Assembly (NCBI GenBank): GCA_002083565.1
Contig: MSXM01000059.1
Span: forward strand, 1-5,320
Source of the DNA: Nitrospira sp. ST-bin4
GTDB taxonomy: Bacteria; Nitrospirota; Nitrospiria; Nitrospirales; Nitrospiraceae
Direction: 5' to 3'
DNA: 5,320 bases
Under the pieces are notes generated by a model. It was given only the letters and a program-made list of their open reading frames with translations. It made no database searches and was not told the origin of the DNA. Numbering within the stretch: position 1 is the first letter of the stretch; every line of letters begins with the position of its first letter. The position numbers were made by a program, and so were the translations under genes. This document shows positions 1-5,320 of this stretch, in pieces.

Positions 1-477
1 AAGCTGGAAGTGCTCGGCGACGAGAAAACCTTGTTTCCTGACACGGCAGGGTTGATCGAAGCGGCCAAGATTCTGATCAAAGAAGGGTTCATCGTGCTGC
101 CGTATACGAACGATGATCCGATTGTCGCAAAGAAGCTGGAGGATATCGGTTGTCCCGCTGTCATGCCGTTGGCCGCGCCGATCGGATCGGGGCTGGGCAT
201 CCGCAATCCCTACAATCTCAAAATTCTCATGGAGTCCGTCAAGGTGCCGGTGATCGTCGACGCCGGGGTGGGGACTGCATCCGATGCGGCATTGGCGATG
301 GAATATGGCGCCGATGCAGTGCTCATGAATACGGCCATCGCCGGCGCGCGGGATCCTCTTTCCATGGCTGAAGCGATGAAGTACGCGGTCTGGGCCGGAC
401 GGTTGGCCTATAAGGCCGGACGGATTCCCAGGAAGCTGTATGCGACGGCCAGTAGCCCGATCGAAGGCATGTTATAG
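1..477 (+). CDS. thiG: Thiazole synthase ThiG, 3' part (5' end outside window)
   Basis: This is the C-terminal 158 residues of thiazole synthase, open from the first base of the window to a TAG stop. ThiG is a cytoplasmic TIM-barrel enzyme that condenses 1-deoxy-D-xylulose 5-phosphate, dehydroglycine and the ThiS-thiocarboxylate sulfur into the thiazole phosphate of thiamin. Visible family blocks, numbered from the first codon, are KLEVLGD (1-7), VLPYTNDDP (32-40), PIGSGLGIRNPYN (60-72), the phosphate-binding VPVIVDAGVG (82-91), GADAVLMNTAIA (103-114) and the C-terminal YATASSPIEG (147-156). From memory of Bacillus subtilis ThiG, whose Schiff-base Lys96 lies in an IKVEVIG motif, the first codon here (AAG) would be that catalytic lysine, so about 95 residues lie upstream. 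The GTG at position 10 is an internal valine codon, not a start. The frame is intact and I see nothing unusual in the visible part. Confidence 0.96.
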   Translation, partial: KLEVLGDEKTLFPDTAGLIEAAKILIKEGFIVLPYTNDDPIVAKKLEDIGCPAVMPLAAPIGSGLGIRNPYNLKILMESVKVPVIVDAGVGTASDAALAMEYGADAVLMNTAIAGARDPLSMAEAMKYAVWAGRLAYKAGRIPRKLYATASSPIEGML

Positions 478-481
478 AGCT

Positions 482-516
482 GGTAAGGCGTAAGGGGTAA
501 GGCGTAAGGGGTAAAA
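482..516 (+). repeat. Tandem heptamer repeat (left arm)
   Basis: Five consecutive 7-bp units fill this stretch: GGTAAGG, CGTAAGG, GGTAAGG, CGTAAGG and GGTAAAA. The first four also form two perfect copies of a 14-bp unit (482-495 and 496-509). It starts four bases after the thiG stop codon and reads as non-coding. Together with the stretch at 551-585 it makes a large imperfect inverted repeat. I believe similar GTAAGG/GTGAGG strings recur between genes of Nitrospira-like genomes, but that cannot be tested from this window. Confidence 0.85.
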
Positions 517-550
517 AATGGTGAAGGGGAAGGGACCGAAATGTTCATGA

Positions 551-585
551 TGCCCCTCCTCACGCCTCACCCCTCACGTCTTACG
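551..585 (+). repeat. Heptamer repeat, inverted arm
   Basis: This arm is in register with the left arm in 7-bp units: TGCCCCT, CCTCACG, CCTCACC, CCTCACG and TCTTACG. Its reverse complement reads CGTAAGA, CGTGAGG, GGTGAGG, CGTGAGG and AGGGGCA. It therefore matches the left arm's CGTAAGG/GGTAAGG units with about one A-to-G difference per heptamer. A transcript could fold into a stem of about three to four heptamers with one mismatch per unit, around a loop containing 517-550. The arm ends 11 bases before the ATG chosen for the next gene, so it occupies the place where a ribosome binding site would be. It could be a mobile REP-like relic or a hairpin with an effect on RNA. I see no U-tract typical of an intrinsic terminator. 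Confidence 0.75.
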
Positions 586-595
586 TTTGTCCGGC

Positions 596-1222
596 ATGCC
601 TTCCGTTAAATTTCGCCTGCTGCTTGTCACCGATCGCCACCGGACGCATGGCCGCTCTCTCCCGTCGGTTCTCCACCAGGCTGTCGAGGCGGGGTTGCCT
701 GCCGTCCAACTGCGGGAGCGCGATCTGCCGACAGGCGAGTTGCTGCGGTTGGCGCAAGAGATTCGAGCGATGACGTCGCCGCGCGCCGTTCCCTTGATCA
801 TCAATGACCGTGTCGATCTGATGCTGGCGCTGAATTTGGACGGCGTGCATCTGCGTGCGAATAGTCTGCCGGTTGCAGATGTGCGCCGGGTGGTCGGCGT
901 TGATCGTCTGATCGGGCTCTCGACGCATTCTCTTGCGGAAGTCCGACAGGCCAACCGGGATGGGGCAGACTATGTGGTGTTTGGTCCGATCTTCGACACC
1001 CCGTCAAAGCGGCAGTTCGGCTCTCCGGTTGGTTTGGAACAGCTGGCCGAAGCCTGCCGCCTCTCGGCGATCCCGGTGTTTGCCATCGGCGGTGTCACAG
1101 GCGCGTCTGCACCCGATGTGCTTCGGGCAGGAAGCCATGGCATCGCGGTGATCGGATCGATACTTGATCAAGAGGATGCCGCGGCTGCAACGAGAGCAAT
1201 GATGGCGGCGCTGATGCCGTAA
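596..1222 (+). CDS. thiE: Thiamine-phosphate synthase family protein (ThiE or TenI type)
   Basis: This is a 208-residue TIM-barrel protein of the ThiE/TenI family, of normal length. ThiE joins HMP pyrophosphate and thiazole phosphate to thiamin phosphate; the related TenI is a thiazole tautomerase. Numbered from ATG 596, the visible blocks are LLLVTDRHR (8-16), VQLRERD (37-43), IINDRVDL (68-75), GVHLRANSLP (83-92), LSTHSLAE (108-115), DYVVFGPIFDTPSK (125-138), IPVFAIGGV (159-167) and GIAVIGSI (182-189). The ND pair (70-71) that supplies one Mg ligand in ThiE is kept. The usual HLGQxDLP motif is HLRANSLP, so the second Asp is a Ser, as in TenI-like proteins, and the enzyme activity is uncertain. 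The position next to thiG supports a role in thiamin synthesis. The start is also uncertain: TTG at 587 would add three residues, ATG 596 is preferred, and neither has a Shine-Dalgarno sequence because the inverted repeat lies directly upstream. Confidence 0.88.
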   Translation: MPSVKFRLLLVTDRHRTHGRSLPSVLHQAVEAGLPAVQLRERDLPTGELLRLAQEIRAMTSPRAVPLIINDRVDLMLALNLDGVHLRANSLPVADVRRVVGVDRLIGLSTHSLAEVRQANRDGADYVVFGPIFDTPSKRQFGSPVGLEQLAEACRLSAIPVFAIGGVTGASAPDVLRAGSHGIAVIGSILDQEDAAAATRAMMAALMP

Positions 1223-1272
1223 CATCCGGTGCGAATTTCGATCGTGTCGCGAGCCTGAATAGTTTCGTTCAG

Positions 1273-1301
1273 TTGACCACCCCCAGATCGAGTGTTAGAA
1301 T
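1273..1301 (+). promoter_or_regulatory. Sigma70-type promoter for the proteasome genes
   Basis: TTGACC (1273-1278) and TAGAAT (1296-1301) are separated by exactly 17 bp. Each box matches five of six bases of the bacterial housekeeping consensus TTGACA/TATAAT. Transcription would begin near 1308, leaving a leader of about 50 nt before the ATG of mpa. It sits in the spacer between the thiamin gene and mpa, and no other promoter is apparent before dop or prcB, so it probably drives mpa-dop-prcB and what follows. This is a sequence match only. The spacing and location make it convincing, but sigma-factor use in this organism is unknown. Confidence 0.65.
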
Positions 1302-1361
1302 CCCGCGCATGTATCTGTGTTTGCGTTCAACCGGCGGTAGTCCTGTCTGTTGAGCCCTGAA

Positions 1362-3131
1362 ATGGGAGACAGTAAAGACCGGTCAAGCCGGCTCCAGTCC
1401 GCCCGAGATACCGTGAAGAAGATCACGCAGCGGTTGTCTGAAGGTAAGACGGACATGATACACAAGAACGACGAACACGCCCGCGAGATCGACAAGCTTC
1501 GCGCTAAAATAGAGTCGCTGGAGGAAGAACTTCGGCGGCTGTATCAGTCACGTCATCAATTCGACCAAGCCAACAAGCAGAACGAAAAGCTCGTCGCCAC
1601 GCTGCAGGATGCGAAGGCGCAGATCGAGGCGCTGCGCGCCGAGGTGGACAAATTGACGGCGCCGCCCTCGACCTACGCGATTTTTTCCGGCATGAACGAA
1701 GACGGCACGGGCAACGTCTATGTGTCTGGGCGAAAGATGAAAGTTAACGTCCACCCTTCTATTAAGGGTCCGAAACTGAGGAAGGGGCAGGAAGTCGTTC
1801 TGAACGAAGCGCTCAACGTTATTGAGATTAAGGGATTCGACAGCCAGGGCGAGGTGGTGCGCTTGAAAGATGTACTCGAAGGGGGACGCGCACTGGTCAC
1901 GCTCCATTTCGACGAGGAGAAAGTGGCGGATCTGGGCGATCCGTTGCTCGCCGAGCGGCTGAGCGTCGGTGATCATCTGTTGTACGATCCCCGATCCGGG
2001 TATGTGATTGAGAAATTGCCCAAGTCGGAAGCAGAAGAGCTTGTCCTGGAGGAAGTGCCCGATGTGGATTATGAGCATATCGGCGGACTCCAAAAGGAAT
2101 TGGAGCATGTGCGCGATGCTGTTGAATTGCCCTTCCTCCATCCACAGCTCTTTGCCGAGTACAAACTGAGCGCGCCGAAGGGCGTGTTGCTCTATGGCCC
2201 GCCCGGCTGCGGAAAGACGCTCATTGCCAAAGCCGTTGCCAACTCGATCGCGAAAAAGTTGGGCGATCGCGCGGGCAAAGAGATTCGGAGCTACTTCCTC
2301 CATGTGAAAGGGCCGGAGCTGCTCAATAAATATGTGGGTGAATCGGAACGGCAGGTGCGCGAAGTCTTCAAGAAAGCGAAGGAGCGGGCGGAAGACGGCC
2401 ATCCGGTGATCGTCTTTTTCGATGAAATGGATGCGCTGTTTCGAACCAGAGGAACCGGGATCTCGTCCGACATCGAGTCGACCATCGTGCCGCAGTTTCT
2501 TTCGGAGATCGACGGAGTCGAACGTCTGCGCAACGTGATCGTCATCGGGGCCAGCAACCGGCAGGACCTGATCGATCCCGCCGTGCTTCGCGCCGGACGG
2601 CTGGATGTCAAAGTCAAAGTGGGGCGTCCCGATGCCGCCGCCGCGCGGGACATCTTCTCAAAGTATGTGTCGACCGATCTTCCCTTCGCCCAGGATGAGG
2701 TGGAACGGCATGGGGGCGACCGGCGGGCGCTTGTGGAGTGGTTGACGTCCCTGACGGTAGATACGATGTACGCGGCGAGTGAGGAAAATAAGTTCATCGA
2801 GGTCACCTACGCCAACGGCGAAAAGGAAGTGCTGTACTTCAAGGATTTTGCCAGCGGCGCGCTGATTGAAGGCATCGTCTCGCGCGCGAAAAAGTTTGCA
2901 GTCAAGCGGGTGATCTCCGGTGAAGGGACCGGTCTCCGGTCGGATGATCTGGTGCGTGCCATCCGTGAGGAGTTCAAAGAACACGAAGATCTTCCGAATA
3001 CGACCAATCCCGACGATTGGGCCAAAGTCGCCGGAAAGAAAGGCGAGAAGATCATTCATATTCGGACGATCAGCGGCGGGCCAGCCGAATCTCGGCAGAT
3101 TGAAACGGTCACCACCGGTCACTACCTGTAA
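1362..3131 (+). CDS. mpa: Proteasome-associated AAA+ ATPase Mpa/ARC
   Basis: Mpa (ARC in other actinobacteria) forms a hexameric ring that binds tagged proteins, unfolds them with ATP and threads them into the 20S proteasome. Numbered from ATG 1362 (589 residues; Mycobacterium Mpa is 609), there is a charged tail, then a heptad-type coiled coil at about 39-98, where Pup binds in mycobacteria. Interdomain OB-fold region: about 103-230. The AAA domain runs from about 234, with Walker A GPPGCGKT (279-286), aromatic pore loop YVG (324-326), Walker B VIVFFDEMD (349-357), sensor-1 Asn399 and arginine-finger candidates Arg410 and Arg413. A segment at about 475-500 (EVTYANGEKEVLYFKDF) is shared with mycobacterial Mpa, as is EDLPNTTNPDDW further on. 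The protein ends GHYL, equivalent to the GQYL tail that docks in the 20S alpha ring. TTG 1350 (four more residues) and ATG 1455 are other possible starts; none has a strong Shine-Dalgarno sequence. Confidence 0.97.
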   Translation: MGDSKDRSSRLQSARDTVKKITQRLSEGKTDMIHKNDEHAREIDKLRAKIESLEEELRRLYQSRHQFDQANKQNEKLVATLQDAKAQIEALRAEVDKLTAPPSTYAIFSGMNEDGTGNVYVSGRKMKVNVHPSIKGPKLRKGQEVVLNEALNVIEIKGFDSQGEVVRLKDVLEGGRALVTLHFDEEKVADLGDPLLAERLSVGDHLLYDPRSGYVIEKLPKSEAEELVLEEVPDVDYEHIGGLQKELEHVRDAVELPFLHPQLFAEYKLSAPKGVLLYGPPGCGKTLIAKAVANSIAKKLGDRAGKEIRSYFLHVKGPELLNKYVGESERQVREVFKKAKERAEDGHPVIVFFDEMDALFRTRGTGISSDIESTIVPQFLSEIDGVERLRNVIVIGASNRQDLIDPAVLRAGRLDVKVKVGRPDAAAARDIFSKYVSTDLPFAQDEVERHGGDRRALVEWLTSLTVDTMYAASEENKFIEVTYANGEKEVLYFKDFASGALIEGIVSRAKKFAVKRVISGEGTGLRSDDLVRAIREEFKEHEDLPNTTNPDDWAKVAGKKGEKIIHIRTISGGPAESRQIETVTTGHYL

Positions 3132-3140
3132 TCATCTCTT

Positions 3141-4640
3141 ATGCCCGAACACACACCGACGAATCGCTCGCGAGTGCTTGGCACGGAAACCGAGTTCGGG
3201 ATCGCGGCAAAGGATAATTCTTCCACCGATCCTGTGACCGGCTCGATCGCCGTCATCGGGCACTACACAGGGCTTCCCGCGCCGGGCGCGATCTGGGATT
3301 ACGAACATGAAAACCCGCTGTTGGATGCCCGTGGATTCGTAGTCGACGGTGAGCGTGATTGTCCCAATCCCGACTACAATCGGCAGCTCAACAAGGTGTT
3401 GGCCAACGGCGGACGCCTGTATGTCGATGGGGCCCATCCCGAATATTCCACTCCGGAATGTTCGACCCCGCGGGAAGTGGTTGCCTTTGAGCGGGCCGGG
3501 GAGCGGATTCTCGCGCAGAGCCTCCGTGAAATGGCCAGGGTCCGGGGCGGCGAGCAATATGTCCTCTATAAGAATAACTCCGACGGCAAGGGCAACAGTT
3601 ACGGGTATCATGAAAACTATTTAGTGTCGCGCGCCGTGCCGTTCGAAACCATCGCCCGCGTGCTGATCCCATTCCTGGTCACCAGGCCGATTTTCGCCGG
3701 GGCCGGCAAGGTCGGTGCGGAAAATCAAACCTCTCCGGCGGAATATCAGATTTCTCAACGCGCTGATTTTTTCGAATGCCTGCTCGATCTCAATACGATG
3801 GTCAAGCGGCCGATCATCAATACGCGCGATGAGCCGCATGCCGAGCATGCGAAGTTTCGGCGTCTCCATGTCATTGTGGGCGATGCCAATATGGCGGAGG
3901 TCTCGACCTATCTGAAGGTGGGCACATTGGATATCGTGCTGGAACTTCTTGAGGCGGGAGCCAAGTTGCCTTCGGTGGAGCTGGACGAACCGGTTCGCGT
4001 GTTCAAACAAGTGTCCCGCGATCTGGACATGAAAGAAACGCTCAAGCTGGCGGGCGGACGCCCGACGACGGCGGTGGCTGTTCAGCGCGCCTATCTCAAT
4101 GCGGCCGTGAGCTTTTATGCGGCGAACGGGCTCGACCCTTCGACTCAGGATATTTTGCGCCGTTGGGAGACAGTCCTCGACACCCTCGATCGTGACCCGC
4201 GTCTGCTGGTGCAGCAACTGGATTGGGTGGCCAAGCGCCACATGATCGAGTCCTATATGGACCGTAAGGGCTGTGGGTGGGACGATCCCCGCATCAAGCT
4301 GATGGACCTGCAATACCATGATGTCCGCCCTGATCGGGGGCTGTTCTATACGCTGGAACGCGGCGATCATATCGAGCGGATCGTCGAAGAGGGGGACATT
4401 CAACGCGCGGAGCTGACCCCGCCCCCGGGAACCAGAGCCTATTTTCGTGGTCGCTGTGCAAGCAAGTTCGCCAAGGCGCTCTATGGGGCGAGCTGGACAT
4501 CGGTGCTGTTCGACGTAGGAAACGCCACGATCAAGAAAGTGCCGTTGATGGACCCCCATCGCGGTACGCAGGCTTTGACCGGCGGACTGCTCGACACGGT
4601 CGATTCGGTCGATGCGTTGATCGAGAAGTTGAAGGCTTGA
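3141..4640 (+). CDS. dop: Pup deamidase/depupylase Dop
   Basis: Dop is a 499-residue carboxylate-amine-ligase-fold enzyme. It deamidates the C-terminal Gln of Pup so that the tag can be ligated, and it cleaves the isopeptide bond to free the tag from substrates. It carries the ATP/Mg motif GTETEFG (14-20), the Dop-specific insertion leading into WDYEHENPLLDARGF (52-66), the nucleophile region YVDGAHPEYSTPEC (94-107) with Asp96 matching the catalytic Asp of mycobacterial Dop, YKNNSDGKGNSYGYHENYL (143-161), INTRDEPHA (226-234), RLHVIVGDANMAE (241-253) and TRAYFRG (431-437). The insertion separates it from the ligase PafA. A few spots (GTETEFG, GAGKV, KRPIINTRDEPHA) nevertheless read closer to PafA than mycobacterial Dop does. 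The start codon lies 9 nt after the mpa stop with no Shine-Dalgarno sequence, so translation is probably coupled to mpa. The frame is intact. Confidence 0.96.
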   Translation: MPEHTPTNRSRVLGTETEFGIAAKDNSSTDPVTGSIAVIGHYTGLPAPGAIWDYEHENPLLDARGFVVDGERDCPNPDYNRQLNKVLANGGRLYVDGAHPEYSTPECSTPREVVAFERAGERILAQSLREMARVRGGEQYVLYKNNSDGKGNSYGYHENYLVSRAVPFETIARVLIPFLVTRPIFAGAGKVGAENQTSPAEYQISQRADFFECLLDLNTMVKRPIINTRDEPHAEHAKFRRLHVIVGDANMAEVSTYLKVGTLDIVLELLEAGAKLPSVELDEPVRVFKQVSRDLDMKETLKLAGGRPTTAVAVQRAYLNAAVSFYAANGLDPSTQDILRRWETVLDTLDRDPRLLVQQLDWVAKRHMIESYMDRKGCGWDDPRIKLMDLQYHDVRPDRGLFYTLERGDHIERIVEEGDIQRAELTPPPGTRAYFRGRCASKFAKALYGASWTSVLFDVGNATIKKVPLMDPHRGTQALTGGLLDTVDSVDALIEKLKA

Positions 4641-4650
4641 TATGCCGATC

Positions 4651-4655
4651 GGTGA
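4651..4655 (+). promoter_or_regulatory. Ribosome binding site of prcB
   Basis: GGTGA lies 6 nt before ATG 4662 and matches the 3' part of the Shine-Dalgarno consensus AGGAGGTGA. It is the clearest ribosome binding site in the proteasome part of the window. It supports 4662 as the prcB start, hence the long propeptide, over the in-frame ATG at 4809. Confidence 0.55.
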
Positions 4656-4661
4656 AATTCC

Positions 4662-5320
4662 ATGAAGCTGCCCTACTTGCCGAATCACGACGAATCTAGT
4701 TTTTTTGATTTTGTCTCGAAGCATCACCCGGGCCTGACGCCCGGCGGTCACGGAGTTGTGCCCGCCGATCGGTGGGCACAGCCGGAGTCGGCTCGATCGG
4801 GTGGACCGATGGCGGTGCCCCATGCGACGACCGTGTTGGCCATTAAGTATCAACAGGGGGTGGTGATTGCCGGCGACCGCCGGGCGACGGAGGGATTTCA
4901 GATCGCCGATCGCCGTATTGAAAAGGTATTCAAGATCGATGAATTCTCCGCCATGGCGATCGCCGGCGCCGCCGGTCCCTGCATTGAGATGGCCAGGCTG
5001 TTCCAAACCGAGCTGGAGCATTACGAGAAGTTGGAAGGCATGCAGTTGTCCTGCGAGGGGAAAGCAAATAAGCTCGGCCAGATGGTCAAAGCCAATCTCC
5101 CGATGGTGTTTCATGGGTTGGTCGTGATGCCGTTGTACGTGGGTTATGATCTCAAGCGCGCCGAAGGGCGCATCTTCAAGTACGACCTGGCCGGCGGGCG
5201 CTATGAGGAATCGGATTATCACGCCATCGGATCAGGCGGAAAAGACGCGCGCAACACCATGCGCGAGTATTTCCAGAAAAACTTGTCGGAACCCGATGCG
5301 CTCAAGCTGGCGCTGACCGC
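4662..5320 (+). CDS. prcB: 20S proteasome beta subunit PrcB, 5' part (3' end outside window)
   Basis: The first 219 codons of the proteolytic subunit of the 20S core are present; the frame is open at the right edge. PrcB is made as a precursor that cuts itself to expose an N-terminal Thr nucleophile inside the chamber. The cut is predicted between Ala55 and Thr56 in VPHATTVLAIKY, the counterpart of PHG/TTIVALKY in Mycobacterium. Counting from that Thr, Asp17 (in AGDRRAT) and Lys33 (in RRIEKVF), the other catalytic residues of proteasome beta subunits, fall at exactly the expected positions. The 55-residue propeptide contains SSFFDFVSKHHPGLTP (12-27), resembling the SSFTDFLRRQAPELLP stretch I recall from the mycobacterial propeptide, which supports this start. 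LEHYEKLEG is another near-identical block. The gene begins 21 nt after dop; prcA is expected next but is not visible. Confidence 0.96.
   Translation, partial: MKLPYLPNHDESSFFDFVSKHHPGLTPGGHGVVPADRWAQPESARSGGPMAVPHATTVLAIKYQQGVVIAGDRRATEGFQIADRRIEKVFKIDEFSAMAIAGAAGPCIEMARLFQTELEHYEKLEGMQLSCEGKANKLGQMVKANLPMVFHGLVVMPLYVGYDLKRAEGRIFKYDLAGGRYEESDYHAIGSGGKDARNTMREYFQKNLSEPDALKLALT

Noticed and set aside
519..551. Ten-codon frame starting at ATG 519 in the thiG-thiE spacer
   Set aside because: It is very short, lies in repeat-derived purine-rich sequence, and shows no sign of being a gene.
1223..1262. Possible terminator after the thiE-like gene
   Set aside because: There are small GCGA/TCGC and CGATCG palindromes but no stable GC-rich stem followed by a T-run.
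1362..1455. Charged N-terminal tail of Mpa as a fused Pup-like tag
   Set aside because: It lacks the GG(E/Q) end and any clear resemblance to Pup or UBact, and mycobacterial Mpa also has a tail of similar size before its coiled coil.
1548..2402. Antisense open frame of 284 codons inside mpa
   Set aside because: It is the mirror of the OB and AAA-domain coding sequence, with a composition typical of a shadow frame and no family features.
4695..4715. Run of seven T in prcB as a terminator or slippage site
   Set aside because: No GC-rich stem precedes it, and the frame continues into a propeptide box shared with mycobacteria, so it reads as ordinary Ser-Phe-Phe coding sequence.
3621..5222. Antisense open frame of 533 codons across dop and prcB
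   Set aside because: It lies opposite two well-conserved genes, has no recognisable motifs, and is explained by GC-rich codon use keeping the complementary frame free of stops.

Overview
The window holds the start of a bacterial Pup-proteasome gene cluster placed directly after two thiamin-biosynthesis genes, all on the + strand. From left to right it contains the 3' part of thiG (thiazole synthase), a 109-bp spacer full of 7-bp-periodic repeats, a ThiE/TenI-family gene, a 127- to 139-bp spacer with a good sigma70-type promoter, mpa (ring ATPase of the proteasome, also called ARC), dop (Pup deamidase/depupylase), and the 5' part of prcB (20S proteasome beta subunit), which runs off the right edge.

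Organism: the proteins match the actinobacterial proteasome set motif by motif, but several details differ from mycobacteria. These include the wording of Mpa and Dop, the absence of a pup gene between dop and prcB, and the thiG-thiE neighbourhood. Together they suggest a Gram-negative lineage known to carry a proteasome, most likely a Nitrospira-like member of the Nitrospirota. This is inference from remembered family knowledge; no search was run. The sequence is visibly GC-rich, with G/C-ending codons, and that explains the many long antisense open frames, which I treat as shadows.

Region 1-1222 (thiamin): ThiG makes the thiazole phosphate moiety. The next gene encodes a TIM-barrel protein that would either join thiazole and pyrimidine (ThiE) or tautomerise the thiazole (TenI). 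Its metal-site motif is altered, so the choice is open. The spacer between them is a diverged inverted repeat built of heptamers, and it reaches right up to the start of the second gene.

Region 1273-5320 (proteasome): a promoter (TTGACC, 17 bp, TAGAAT) precedes mpa. The genes then follow with 9-nt and 21-nt gaps and no terminator in between, so mpa-dop-prcB looks like one transcript. Mpa would recognise a tagged substrate through its N-terminal coiled coil, unfold it through the AAA ring and feed it to the 20S core, docking by its C-terminal HYL tail. Dop would prepare the tag and remove it. PrcB supplies the proteolytic Thr. The tag gene itself (Pup or the Pup-like UBact), prcA and the ligase gene pafA are not in the window. 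The missing tag gene in the usual dop-prcB slot is the most notable feature of the layout.
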